10,036 nucleotides of DNA, from contig JAKEGQ010000160.1 of NCBI GenBank assembly GCA_022615475.1, positions 1 through 10,036 on the forward strand. The letters run 5' to 3'. Under the pieces are notes generated by a model. It ran no database searches. It was not told where the DNA came from and saw only the letters and a program-made list of their open reading frames with translations. A program made the translations under genes and the position numbers. The stretch comes from Candidatus Methylomirabilota bacterium (GTDB lineage Bacteria; Methylomirabilota; Methylomirabilia; Methylomirabilales; CSP1-5). The stretch's first letter is position 1, and each line of letters begins with the position of its first letter. Below, one piece after another: positions 1 to 7,581 of this stretch.

Positions 1-521
1 GAGATGTCCTTCACCGCTTTCCAGACCGCCTCGGTCGGGCCCGTATCTCCGAGATGAAGCAGGGCCCCGAAATCGCCCTCGATGAAATAGCCAACGCTGA
101 TCACCGAATGGGACAGGCGAATCGGGGTGACCCGGAAATGGCAGAGGGGGGTCGGTCTTCCCTCGGGGAGAGGGCGAAAGTCGAGAACGGGCATGCGTGA
201 ACTCGGGATCTCCGTGAAGTTGGGCCACAAGACATTATTCAGTAGGGAGCCCTTCAGGGCCTCGAGCACCGGCTCGATGCTGTGGACGCTAATGGGCCGG
301 TCTCGCCGACCAAAGATGTTATCCGCCAGGTGGGCCAGCCCGCGGACGTGGTCCAGATGCGTGTGCGTCAGAAGGACCGCCTCGATCTGCGCCTGCTCGG
401 GGATCTCGAGGATACCGGTGACGGACCCCGCGTCGATCAGCAGGGTCTCATCCAGGAGGAAGCTGGAGAGGTGGTACCGTGGCGCTTCACCGCCAAAGCA
501 TCCGAGCACCCGGTACCTCAT
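1..521 (-). CDS. MBL-fold hydrolase resembling class II cyclic-nucleotide phosphodiesterase (3' end missing)
   Basis: The reading frame is open from an ATG at 521-519 to the left edge, giving 173 residues with no stop; the C-terminus lies outside the window. The start is MRYRVLGCFGGEAP. Visible motifs are the metallo-beta-lactamase metal site HTHLDH (residues 53-58, followed by VRGL), a later His in RLSHSV (His138) and GDTGPTE (Asp159). HTHxDH plus a DTGP-type motif is the pattern of class II cyclic-nucleotide phosphodiesterases (PDE1/CpdP-like), so hydrolysis of a 3',5'-cyclic nucleotide is the best family-based guess; substrate is not shown by sequence. No signal peptide is apparent, so it is probably cytoplasmic. 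The ATG overlaps the stop of the HD-GYP gene as ATGA, implying translational coupling; the upstream G-run is only a weak Shine-Dalgarno. Another MBL-fold hydrolase function remains possible. Confidence 0.85.
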   Translation of the reverse strand, partial: MRYRVLGCFGGEAPRYHLSSFLLDETLLIDAGSVTGILEIPEQAQIEAVLLTHTHLDHVRGLAHLADNIFGRRDRPISVHSIEPVLEALKGSLLNNVLWPNFTEIPSSRMPVLDFRPLPEGRPTPLCHFRVTPIRLSHSVISVGYFIEGDFGALLHLGDTGPTEAVWKAVKDI

Positions 522-2317
522 GCCCGACCCCCCCTGGACGCCGGCGATTGAGACACCACACCCCTTCTCTGCCCGAGCCTCTTTTCCAGATGCTCCAACG
601 CCTGTGAGCTGATGCGTCCACCCCGAAAGGCCCGCAGGAACGCCTCCGCCACCTTGGGGTCGAATTGCGACCCCGCACACCGTTCGATCTCAGTAGCCGC
701 CACTTCGTCGCTCAACCGAGGACGGTAGGGGCGGTCGGTAGTCATGGCGTCAAAGGCGTCGGCGACGGCGATCACGCGCGACGCCAGCGGAATCTCGTCC
801 CCCTTCAACCCCCCCGGATACCCCTGACCATCGCAGCGCTCCTGGTGGTGCCGAACCACCGGGATCACCGCCTCAAGCTGTTTGATCGGCGCGAGGATTT
901 CCGCCCCGAGCTCCGGATGGAGACGGATATGCGCCAACTCTTCGGGGGTCAGGGGGCCGTGCTTGAGGAGGACCCCATCCCGGATCCCGATCTTTCCCAC
1001 ATCGTGCAATATCGCGGCCAGCTCGAGCGTCTCCTTCTCCTCAGGCCTCAGGCCCAGCTCCTCCCCGATGGCCAGCGAGATGTCCACGACGCGCCGCACG
1101 TGGCCGCCCGTGTACGGGTCTCGCTTCTCGATCGCCTCGGCCAATGTCGCCGCCGTACTGAGGAAGGTCTCCTTCACTTCCTCATAGAGTCGGGCGTTCT
1201 CAATCGCGATCCCCACCTGACGGGCCAACGATTCGAACAGGCGCTGATCCTCCCCATCGAAGGGACGATCGTTCCGTCGGTTGATGGCCTGGAGCACCCC
1301 GATGGTCTGGTCCCGGCTCTTCACGGCAACACAGATCATGTTTCGGGTGACGAAATGGGTGCGGACGTCGACCCGCCGTGAAAAGCGAGGATCGCGCCGC
1401 ACATCGCTCACGACCGTGGATTTCCCGGTCCTGGCCACCCATCCCGCGACGCCTTCCCCGACCTTGAGCCGGACCTCTTTTACCTCTCTCCCGCGCTCCC
1501 CCAATGCCACCTCAAAGACCAGCTCGTCGCACTCCTCGTTCAGCAGGAGGAGAGACCCGACTTCACACTCCATGAGGTGCGTAGCGGCCTCCACCGCCCG
1601 CCTGAGCACCTCCGAGATCTGCAGGGTCGAGTTGAGAATGGCGCTCAACTCCATCAAGGTCGAGCACTGCCCCACTCGTTTTGCCGCCTCGGCGTAGAGG
1701 CGAGCGTTCTCCACCGCCATCCCCAGTTGATGGCCGATGGTCGCGACCAGGTCGGCATCGTCCCGATGAAACGAAGGAGAGGTCGGAAGGCGAAGGAGCT
1801 CGAGCACTCCGGCGAGGTGGCCGGAGACCCGCAAGGGGACCGTAAGCAGCGAGGCCCGTCCCCCTTTGAATGGGGGAAGGGCCCAGCCGGGTGGCGCCGC
1901 CCCGACCGTCCGAAGACGCGCGCCATCGCCCCCCGTGAAGATCTCCCGGCGATGCGCCCCCTTGAGCGAGGCAGCTCCCAGCGAGATCGGAGATCCGTTC
2001 CTTCCGCACCGCATTCCGAAAAGCACCCGCTTCCTGTGGGGATCGATCTGCACGAGGACGCCGTAATCAGCGGTCAGGCCCTGCAGGACGATCTTCAGGA
2101 GTGCCTGGAAGAGCGGTTCGAGCTGCAAGGTGGCTCTCGAAGCCCGCCGGATGGCCTGAAGAAGCCTGACCCGACGGTCCTGCGTCTCGAGCTCCTTTTC
2201 CAGTCCGGCGATCCGCGCCTGCTGACGGCCGAGCTGGCGTTCGTAAGAGGTGAGGAGCCGTCGCACCCCGTCTGGGGACTTTTGCCCGGTTCGGCGTGCC
2301 TGTTGATGTCTGCCCAA
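518..2317 (-). CDS. GAF-GAF-HD-GYP domain protein, probable c-di-GMP phosphodiesterase
   Basis: This 599-residue protein has, in order, a short charged coiled-coil-like helix (about 20-55), a GAF domain (about 64-215), a second GAF domain (about 219-390, containing VGEGVAGWVA), and an HD-GYP domain (about 395-575). HD-GYP proteins hydrolyse cyclic di-GMP to pGpG/GMP, and GAF domains sense small ligands. Metal-site candidates are His406, HD at 438-439 (in HDVGKIGI), His467, His491 and Asp520; GYP is at 499-501. The usual second His of the HH pair appears as Gln492 (HHQERCDG). No membrane segment or signal peptide is seen, so it is likely a cytosolic sensor. I chose the TTG at 2317-2315 because AGGAGG (2327-2322) lies 4 nt upstream and the gap to the trpA stop is 8 nt; the same frame stays open further upstream, but that part is a shadow of trpA. 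The next possible start is the GTG at 2266. The stop overlaps the next gene's ATG. Confidence 0.93.
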   Translation of the reverse strand: MGRHQQARRTGQKSPDGVRRLLTSYERQLGRQQARIAGLEKELETQDRRVRLLQAIRRASRATLQLEPLFQALLKIVLQGLTADYGVLVQIDPHRKRVLFGMRCGRNGSPISLGAASLKGAHRREIFTGGDGARLRTVGAAPPGWALPPFKGGRASLLTVPLRVSGHLAGVLELLRLPTSPSFHRDDADLVATIGHQLGMAVENARLYAEAAKRVGQCSTLMELSAILNSTLQISEVLRRAVEAATHLMECEVGSLLLLNEECDELVFEVALGERGREVKEVRLKVGEGVAGWVARTGKSTVVSDVRRDPRFSRRVDVRTHFVTRNMICVAVKSRDQTIGVLQAINRRNDRPFDGEDQRLFESLARQVGIAIENARLYEEVKETFLSTAATLAEAIEKRDPYTGGHVRRVVDISLAIGEELGLRPEEKETLELAAILHDVGKIGIRDGVLLKHGPLTPEELAHIRLHPELGAEILAPIKQLEAVIPVVRHHQERCDGQGYPGGLKGDEIPLASRVIAVADAFDAMTTDRPYRPRLSDEVAATEIERCAGSQFDPKVAEAFLRAFRGGRISSQALEHLEKRLGQRRGVVSQSPASRGGRA

Positions 2318-2321
2318 CGCT

Positions 2322-2327
2322 CCTCCT
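2322..2327 (-). promoter_or_regulatory. Ribosome binding site deciding a TTG start (HD-GYP gene)
   Basis: A perfect AGGAGG on the minus strand overlaps the TAG stop of trpA and sits 4 nt before an in-frame TTG at 2317-2315. No ATG exists in this frame nearby, so the strong Shine-Dalgarno is the main reason to accept the TTG start. Confidence 0.7.
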
Positions 2328-3120
2328 ACCCTGTCGCCTGCTTCAAGGCCCGGACAAATGCGGCCACGTCCTCGACGAGCCCCGGACCGCGGCCTCGCTG
2401 CTCGATGCGGTCGACGATGGCGGATCCCACGATCACCCCGTCGGCAAGGGCCGCCACCTGTGACACCTGGGCGGCGGTACTGATGCCGAACCCGACCGCA
2501 ATGGGCTTGTCGGTCAGCCGGCGCAGGCGGGCCAGAGAGGCCTCGAGACCGAACTGCACGCTCTCTCTGGCGCCCGTCACCCCTTTGAGGGCGACATAGT
2601 AAATGTATCCCTGAGACACCTCCGCGATGCGGCGCAGCCGGCCCTCGGTGCTCGTGGGGGCGGCCAGAAAGATCGTATGGACCTGAGCAGCGGTGCAATG
2701 CCCCTGCAACTGTTGTGCCTCTTCGGGAGGCAGGTCCGGGACGATGATCCCGTCCACCCCGGCATTGCCGGCGCGCGTGGCAAATTCGTGAGCCCCCATG
2801 CGGAGGATCGGGTTGATGTAGCTCATGAGGACGATAGGAATCGGCGACCGGGCACGGATCTGCTCCACCAATCCGATGACCCCCTTGAGCGTGACCCCAT
2901 TCTCGAGGGCCCGTTGGCTCGCTCGCTGGATCGTGGTCCCATCGGCCAGCGGATCGGAAAAGGGGACGCCGAGCTCGAGGAGGTCTGCCCCCGCCTCCCC
3001 AAAGGCCCATGCCAGTTCCCGGGTCGTGGGCAAGTCCGGGTCCCCGGCGGTGATGAAGGGGATCAAGGCCTTCCCCCGGACGGCTCGCAGGTCCCGAAAG
3101 CACCGGTCGATGCGATTCAT
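2326..3120 (-). CDS. trpA: Tryptophan synthase alpha chain
   Basis: The alpha subunit cleaves indole-3-glycerol phosphate to indole and glyceraldehyde-3-phosphate and passes indole to TrpB. It is a TIM barrel, 264 residues from the ATG at 3120 (start MNRIDRCF). The catalytic acids lie in LLELGVPFSDPLADG. With the ATG start they fall at Glu49 and Asp60, exactly the numbering of the enteric enzyme, which favours this start. ALIPFITAGDPD near the N-terminus and the phosphate-binding GFGIS and GSAIV loops are also present. An upstream in-frame GTG at 3144, one nt after the trpB stop and preceded by GGGGGTGA, would add eight residues and has the better ribosome site, so the start is not certain. 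The gene is co-directional with trpB and followed after 8 nt by the HD-GYP gene. Confidence 0.97.
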   Translation of the reverse strand: MNRIDRCFRDLRAVRGKALIPFITAGDPDLPTTRELAWAFGEAGADLLELGVPFSDPLADGTTIQRASQRALENGVTLKGVIGLVEQIRARSPIPIVLMSYINPILRMGAHEFATRAGNAGVDGIIVPDLPPEEAQQLQGHCTAAQVHTIFLAAPTSTEGRLRRIAEVSQGYIYYVALKGVTGARESVQFGLEASLARLRRLTDKPIAVGFGISTAAQVSQVAALADGVIVGSAIVDRIEQRGRGPGLVEDVAAFVRALKQATG

Positions 3121-3145
3121 GAGATGTCCGATGTCCGGAATCACG

Positions 3146-4375
3146 TCACCCCCGTGCCGAAGCCCGGATGCCTTCTTGCTGCGCTGCCTCGCTCAGGATC
3201 TGAGAAACGAGGTCGACATCCTTGTCACCCCGGCCAGAAAGATTGATCAAAAGGATGCCGTCCCGTGCGATCTCGGACGCCACCCGGCTCGCATAGGCAA
3301 TGGCATGCGCGCACTCGAGCGCCGGGATGATCCCCTCGAGGGCGGCGAGGAGCCGGAAGCCCTGCAAGGCCTCTTCATCGGTTACCCAGACGTATGCCGC
3401 ACGGCCGATCTCCATGAGGTACGTGTGCTCGGGACCGACGCCGGGATAGTCGAGCCCTGCCGACACTGAGTGGGTGGTTTGAATCTGGCCATCGCCGTCT
3501 TGCAGGACGTAGCTCAGCGTCCCGTGAAGCACCCCCGGCTCGCCGGCCGCAAAGCGAGCCGCGTGCTTGCCCGATTCGATCCCGAGCCCCCCGGCTTCGA
3601 CGCCGATCATCCGGACGCCGGCATCCTCGATGAAGGGGTGAAAGAGGCCAATGGCGTTCGACCCTCCCCCCACACACGCGAGCAGGACATCAGGCAGCCG
3701 CCCTTCCGCCTCGAGGATCTGGGCCCGCGCCTCCCGGCCGATGACCGATTGAAAATTGCGGACCATCAGGGGAAAGGGGTGGGCTCCCAGGGCCGAGCCG
3801 AGGACGTAATGTGTGCGATCCACATTCGTGACCCAATCCCGCATCGCCTCGTTGATCGCATCCTTTAATGTGCGGCTGCCGGCCTCCACCGGCGTGACCT
3901 CCGCCCCCAAGAGCCTCATCCGGAACACGTTCAGGGCCTGACGCCGCATGTCTTCCGTTCCCATGTAGACGCGGCACTCCAGGCCAAACAGGGCGGCTGC
4001 GGTCGCCGTCGCCACGCCGTGCTGGCCTGCCCCGGTCTCTGCGATGACCCTGGTCTTTCCCATCCGCCGGGCCAGGAGCACCTGTCCCAGGGTGTTGTTG
4101 ATCTTGTGCGCCCCCGTATGGCACAGATCTTCCCGCTTGAGATAGACCTTTGGTCCTCCGAATTTCTCGGTGAGACGCCGGGCAAAGTAGAGGGGGGTCG
4201 GCCTGCCGGCGTATCGCTCGAGATAATAGGTCAATTCCGCTTGAAAGGCGGGGTCCTGCTCTGCCTCGCGGTACGCGCGCTCGAGGTCCTCCAGCGGCGC
4301 CATCAAGGTCTCGGGAACGTAGCGTCCTCCGTACCGGCCGAAGTGTCCTTCACGATCCGGCAGGGGCCAACTCAT
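3146..4375 (-). CDS. trpB: Tryptophan synthase beta chain
   Basis: The beta subunit is a pyridoxal-phosphate enzyme that joins indole and serine to give tryptophan, working in an alpha2-beta2 complex with TrpA. The 409-residue length is normal for TrpB1. The N-terminus has the typical FGRYGGRYVPETLM, the cofactor lysine is Lys91 in HTGAHKINN, the catalytic Glu113 is in ETGAGQHG, and the phosphate-binding loop is CVGGGSNAIG; a C-terminal LSGRGDKD closes the fold. These features mark it as the TrpA-dependent TrpB1 form rather than TrpB2. Its ATG overlaps the trpF stop (ATGA at 4375-4372) with a GAGGGGGG ribosome site 4 nt upstream, so it is probably translated by coupling. No anomalies are seen. 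Confidence 0.98.
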   Translation of the reverse strand: MSWPLPDREGHFGRYGGRYVPETLMAPLEDLERAYREAEQDPAFQAELTYYLERYAGRPTPLYFARRLTEKFGGPKVYLKREDLCHTGAHKINNTLGQVLLARRMGKTRVIAETGAGQHGVATATAAALFGLECRVYMGTEDMRRQALNVFRMRLLGAEVTPVEAGSRTLKDAINEAMRDWVTNVDRTHYVLGSALGAHPFPLMVRNFQSVIGREARAQILEAEGRLPDVLLACVGGGSNAIGLFHPFIEDAGVRMIGVEAGGLGIESGKHAARFAAGEPGVLHGTLSYVLQDGDGQIQTTHSVSAGLDYPGVGPEHTYLMEIGRAAYVWVTDEEALQGFRLLAALEGIIPALECAHAIAYASRVASEIARDGILLINLSGRGDKDVDLVSQILSEAAQQEGIRASARG

Positions 4376-4989
4376 ACTGCCCCCCTCGCGCGTGCGATAA
4401 AATCCCGGAGCTTCTGGGGATCCTTGCGGCCCGGCTTGGATTCAACCCCGCTCGACACATCGACTGCGTACGGATGCACCTCGCGGATCACCTGGAGGAC
4501 GTTCTCCGGGGTAAGCCCCCCCGCGATGATCACACGCCCGAAGGCCTTGGCAGAGGAGGCGACCTCGAGAGGGAAGGTCTTTCCGGTGCCCCCCAGCTTC
4601 CCCTCGACGAAGGTGTCGAGGAGAAAGGCATGGACGCGATAGGCCTCGAAAGGGGGCGGCGGTCCCCCGGGTCTCACCCGAAAGGTCTTGATGACCGAGA
4701 CAGTGAGCTGGCGGCAGTACTCCGGAGCCTCGGATCCGTGCAGCTGAACCGTTCGAAAACCGCAACGGTCTATCACCCGCTCGATCTCTGCGACCGGATG
4801 ATCGGCGAAGACCCCTACTGGACTGACGAAAGGCGGAAGATCGTCGACGATTGCGCGCGCTGCATCGGGATCGATCCATCGGGGGGTCCCAGCCACGAAG
4901 ATGAAGCCGAGGGCATCGGCCCCCGCCTCGACGGCTATCTCGGCGTCCTTGGCGTTGGTGATCCCGCAGATCTTGACCCTAACCGGCAT
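4372..4989 (-). CDS. trpF: Phosphoribosylanthranilate isomerase
   Basis: TrpF isomerises N-(5-phosphoribosyl)anthranilate to the ribulose form (CdRP) by an Amadori rearrangement. The 205-residue TIM barrel begins MPVRVKICGITN, carrying the catalytic Cys8, with the general acid Asp125 in AFLLDTF. The phosphate-binding strands IIAGGLTPENV and VDVSSGVE lie at about 154-164 and 176-183. I chose the ATG at 4989 because homologs begin immediately before the KICGIT motif. The open frame extending upstream to 5103 merely reads through trpC in another frame. The start lies inside the trpC end (11-nt overlap) with GGGGAGGGGG directly before it. TrpF is a separate protein here, not fused to TrpC as in E. 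coli. Confidence 0.97.
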   Translation of the reverse strand: MPVRVKICGITNAKDAEIAVEAGADALGFIFVAGTPRWIDPDAARAIVDDLPPFVSPVGVFADHPVAEIERVIDRCGFRTVQLHGSEAPEYCRQLTVSVIKTFRVRPGGPPPPFEAYRVHAFLLDTFVEGKLGGTGKTFPLEVASSAKAFGRVIIAGGLTPENVLQVIREVHPYAVDVSSGVESKPGRKDPQKLRDFIARARGAV

Positions 4990-5776
4990 GCCCCCTCCCC
5001 AAGAGGTCCCGAACCTTCTCCTCGACGTTTTGGGCGCGCAGCAGCCCTTCTCCGACCAGGATGGCATCCACCCCGGCCGCCTCGAGGCGCGCCACCTCCG
5101 CACGATGGCTGATGCCGCTCTCGCTCACCACCACGACCTCTCGCGGGATCTCGGCGAGCAGGGCAAACGTCGTCTCGAGGGAGACCTGGAAGGACTTCAG
5201 GTCCCGATTGTTTATCCCTACGATGGGGGCCTTGGCGCGGAGCACCGCCTGCAGCTCCTCCCCTGTGTGGACCTCGGTCAGGGGATGCAGGCCTATCTCG
5301 TGCGAGAGCGCCAGAAGATCCTGCAGGGGTTCTGCCTTCAAGACCGCTACGATCAAGAGGATGGCATCGGCTCCCCACGCACGCGCTTCATACACCTGGT
5401 ACGGATCGAGGATGAAATCTTTGCGGAGGACCGGGAGCGACACGCTCGCCTTCGCCCGGGCTAGATCCTCGAGGCTTCCCTCGAAAAAGGGTTCATCGGT
5501 GAGGACAGAGATGGCAGCCGCTCCTGCCGCCGCATACGCGCGGGTCAACTGCTCCAGGTCAAACCCCTGTCGGATGATGCCTTGCGAGGGAGACGCCCGC
5601 TTCACCTCGGCGATCAAATGGATCCCTCCCCCGTCCAATTTGCGGTCCAGCGCGCCGTGAAAGTCGCGCGGTGGTGGTACATCTCGGATCCGGGCCTTGA
5701 GATCCGAGAGGGGGACCGTCGCCTTCCGGGCGACAACCTCTTCCCGCTTCGCTTGGACGATCTTGTCTAAAATCAT
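4979..5776 (-). CDS. trpC: Indole-3-glycerol phosphate synthase
   Basis: TrpC decarboxylates and cyclises CdRP to indole-3-glycerol phosphate. It is a 265-residue TIM barrel, the usual size for the monofunctional enzyme. Recognisable elements are the N-terminal MILDKIVQAKREEV, the EVKRASPS signature (Glu57, Lys59), the catalytic lysine in LRKDFI (Lys119), TEVH (Glu168), INNRDL (about 188-193) and SESGI (about 218-222). The ATG at 5776 has AGGAA 10 nt upstream. It is separated from trpD by a 96-nt spacer full of short repeats and overlaps trpF by 11 nt. No defects are seen. Confidence 0.98.
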   Translation of the reverse strand: MILDKIVQAKREEVVARKATVPLSDLKARIRDVPPPRDFHGALDRKLDGGGIHLIAEVKRASPSQGIIRQGFDLEQLTRAYAAAGAAAISVLTDEPFFEGSLEDLARAKASVSLPVLRKDFILDPYQVYEARAWGADAILLIVAVLKAEPLQDLLALSHEIGLHPLTEVHTGEELQAVLRAKAPIVGINNRDLKSFQVSLETTFALLAEIPREVVVVSESGISHRAEVARLEAAGVDAILVGEGLLRAQNVEEKVRDLLGRGHAG

Positions 5777-5800
5777 CGTCAGCCGTTCCTGTTTGCAGTC

Positions 5801-5867
5801 ACTAGACCAGTCGCTAGACCAGAGACTGGAGACTAGGGTCTCGGTCCCGGTCCCCGTCTCCGGTCTC
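5801..5867 (-). repeat. Degenerate heptad array with inverted arms in the trpD-trpC spacer
   Basis: On the mRNA (minus) strand, units rich in GAGAC/GACCGGA are followed by units of the type TAGTCTC, CAGTCTC, TGGTCTA. The arms GAGACCGGAGAC (5867-5856) and GTCTCCAGTCTC (5833-5822) pair at 11 of 12 positions around a 22-nt loop. On the plus strand CTAGACCAG occurs twice (5802-5810 and 5814-5822). The array starts 5 nt after the trpD stop. No U-run follows, so it is not a classic terminator; RNA stability, pausing or a selfish repeat are all possible. Confidence 0.75.
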
Positions 5868-5872
5868 GTCTC

Positions 5873-6916
5873 TCATTGATTGCAGAACGCTACAGCCTTC
5901 TCCAGTCTCTCCCACGCAGTCCCGCTGTCAATAGATCGCTCCGCACCCCTGATCCCATCCTGGATATCCTGCGCGGCCCCCCCGGCCGCGATCCCCGCAC
6001 CGGCGTTCAAGACAACGATGTCCCGCCTCGGGCCCTTGGCCCCCTGGAGGATCTGCCGGATGATTCCGGCATTGGCGGCCGGATCACCCCCACGTAGATC
6101 CGCGAGCGTTGCTCGGGGAATGCCGAAGTCCTCCGGCCGCACAAAGTAGCTTCGTACGACTCCCCCCCGGACCTCGGAGATCTTGGTCTCGGAGGTCGTG
6201 GAGATCTCATCCAGGCCGTCCATCCCGTGCACGACAAACGCTCGGTGACACCCGAGTTGGTGCAACACATTCGCGAACACCGCGGTGAGGTTTCCATCAT
6301 AGACCCCGATCACCTGCGCCGAGGCCCTGGCAGGATTGGTCAGCGGGCCCAGGAGATTGAAGAGCGTTCGGATCCGGATCTGACGGCGAGCCGGCATCAC
6401 ATGTTTCATCGCCGGATGTAGCAGCGGGGCGTAGAGGAAGCCGATCCCAACCTCGTCGATACAGCGGCCGACCCGCTCGGGGGAAAGATCGAGGGGGATC
6501 CCGAGCGCCTCGATGGCATCCGCACTCCCGCACACTCCGGAGACGGAGCGGTTCCCATGTTTGGCGACCGGGATCCCCGCCCCTGCCACCACAAAGGCGA
6601 CTGCCGTGGAGATATTGAAGGTGCCTCGCGCGTCCCCGCCCGTCCCGCACGTGTCCACGAGTAACCCCCGTCCGGGACGGGACAGACCCTGGGCGGCCGC
6701 GTGTTGCGTCGGAACACCCGTTACCTTCTCTCGCATCACCTCGGCAAAGCCGGTGAGCTCCTCCGCTGTCTCCCCTTTCATCCGCATGGCCGTAAGAAAG
6801 GCCGCAATCTGCGCATCGGAGGCCTCGCCGGACATGAGGACCCCCATGACCCGGATGGCCTCCTCACGGCTGAGATCCTGCCCCTCCACCACTTTTTGCA
6901 AGGCTTGTACAATCAT
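5873..6916 (-). CDS. trpD: Anthranilate phosphoribosyltransferase
   Basis: TrpD transfers phosphoribose from PRPP to anthranilate. The 347-residue protein has the expected helical N-terminal part followed by the PRPP-binding GTGGD loop (91-95) and KHGNRSVS (119-126), then GSADAIEALG, HPAMKHVMP and LFNLLGPLTNP. The segment between MREKVTGVPT and LLVDTCGTGGD is slightly longer than in many family members (extra residues rich in A/G/R), which looks like a harmless loop insertion. TrpD is a separate protein, not fused to TrpG as in enteric bacteria. The ATG at 6916 has a strong GAGGAG site 7 nt upstream. It is flanked on both sides by repeat-filled spacers within the operon. Confidence 0.98.
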   Translation of the reverse strand: MIVQALQKVVEGQDLSREEAIRVMGVLMSGEASDAQIAAFLTAMRMKGETAEELTGFAEVMREKVTGVPTQHAAAQGLSRPGRGLLVDTCGTGGDARGTFNISTAVAFVVAGAGIPVAKHGNRSVSGVCGSADAIEALGIPLDLSPERVGRCIDEVGIGFLYAPLLHPAMKHVMPARRQIRIRTLFNLLGPLTNPARASAQVIGVYDGNLTAVFANVLHQLGCHRAFVVHGMDGLDEISTTSETKISEVRGGVVRSYFVRPEDFGIPRATLADLRGGDPAANAGIIRQILQGAKGPRRDIVVLNAGAGIAAGGAAQDIQDGIRGAERSIDSGTAWERLEKAVAFCNQ

Positions 6917-6923
6917 GCGTCAG

Positions 6924-6929
6924 CTCCTC
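6924..6929 (-). promoter_or_regulatory. trpD ribosome binding site adjoining a heptad array
   Basis: GAGGAG lies 7 nt before the trpD ATG. It sits in register with the preceding 7-nt units (GCTGACC, GCTGACT, GCCGACA, GCCGAGG), so the repeat appears to run into the ribosome site. Confidence 0.75.
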
Positions 6930-7006
6930 GGCTGTCGGCAGTCAGCGGTCAGCAATCAGCTTCTCCAACCTTTGAGCCGGGTGCTGACTGCTGATAGCTG
7001 ACCGCT
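6930..7006 (-). repeat. Heptad array in inverted orientation in the trpG-trpD spacer
   Basis: Directly after the trpG stop the mRNA reads AGCGGTC, AGCTATC, AGCAGTC, AGCACCC. After a 29-nt middle it reads the complement-type units GCTGATT, GCTGACC, GCTGACT, GCCGACA. The arms 7006-6990 and 6960-6944 pair at 16 of 17 positions, and slipped registers are also possible. The array fills almost the entire 90-nt spacer. There is no U-tract, so it is not an ordinary intrinsic terminator. Confidence 0.85.
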
Positions 7007-7570
7007 TCAAAGCTTGAGGAAATTCCTCAACAGATCCTTGCCTACCCGGGTCAGGATCGACTCCGGGTGAAACTGTACCCCTTCTAGCAGATGCTCCTTG
7101 TGGCGTAGCCCCATGATTTCCCCCTCGGCTGTCTCTGCCGAGACCTCGAGGCAGGCGGGTAGACTCTCCCGCTCGACCAGAAGGCTGTGATAGCGGGTTG
7201 CCTCGAAGGGGTTCGGCAGATTCCTGTAGACCGTACGCTCATCATGCCGGATCAGCGAGGTCTTCCCGTGCATCAGCCGTCCAGCCCGAACGATCTTGCC
7301 CCCGAATGCGGCTCCGATACACTGGTGCCCCAGACACACCCCCAGAATGGGGATGCGGCCGGCGAAGCGGGAGATCACCTGGCACGAGATTCCCGCCTCG
7401 GTGGGGGTACACGGGCCAGGGGAGATGACGATGCGCGCCGGACGGAGACGCTCCACCTCCTCCACGGTGATCTTGTCATTGCGAACGACCTGGACCTCTT
7501 CGCCAAGCTCCCCGAGATACTGAGCCAGGTTGTAGGTAAAGGAGTCGTAGTTGTCGATCAGCAGCATCAT
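7007..7570 (-). CDS. trpG: Anthranilate synthase component II (glutamine amidotransferase)
   Basis: TrpG hydrolyses glutamine and channels ammonia to TrpE. The 187-residue class I amidotransferase has the start LLIDNYDSFTYNL, the oxyanion region SPGPCTP, the nucleophile Cys79 in GVCLGHQ, and the His168/Glu170 pair in GVQFHPES. Length is normal. Such subunits often also serve aminodeoxychorismate synthase (PabA role), and no separate pabA is visible here. Two consecutive ATG codons (7570 and 7567) could start it; GGTGA at 7581-7577 is 6 nt before the first. It is separated from trpE by a 185-nt repeat-rich spacer, unusual for two subunits needed in equal amounts. Confidence 0.98.
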   Translation of the reverse strand: MMLLIDNYDSFTYNLAQYLGELGEEVQVVRNDKITVEEVERLRPARIVISPGPCTPTEAGISCQVISRFAGRIPILGVCLGHQCIGAAFGGKIVRAGRLMHGKTSLIRHDERTVYRNLPNPFEATRYHSLLVERESLPACLEVSAETAEGEIMGLRHKEHLLEGVQFHPESILTRVGKDLLRNFLKL

Positions 7571-7576
7571 TTTAGC

Positions 7577-7581
7577 TCACC
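7577..7581 (-). promoter_or_regulatory. trpG ribosome binding site inside a repeat unit
   Basis: GGTGA, 6 nt before the first ATG of trpG, matches the 3' part of the AAGGAGGTGA consensus. It belongs to the last copy of the local 7-nt repeat. Confidence 0.55.

Noticed and set aside
127..1697. Plus-strand open frames opposite the MBL and HD-GYP genes
   Set aside because: Arg/Ser/Pro-rich translations with no motifs, typical of the antisense frames of GC-rich genes; the minus-strand proteins have clear catalytic motifs.
1577..2599. 340-residue plus-strand open frame
   Set aside because: Runs across the boundary between trpA and the HD-GYP gene on the opposite strand, lacks recognisable domains and has shadow-like composition.
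2318..3103. Upstream extension of the HD-GYP frame to 861 residues
   Set aside because: It reads antisense-free but out of frame through trpA, with low-complexity Arg/Gly/Pro-rich translation. trpA in the other frame has full family motifs, and a TTG with AGGAGG starts the real HD-GYP protein.
5801..5867. CRISPR array or intrinsic terminator in the trpD-trpC spacer
   Set aside because: Units are 7 nt and degenerate with no regular spacers, so it is not CRISPR; there is no U-tract after the stem, so not a classic terminator.
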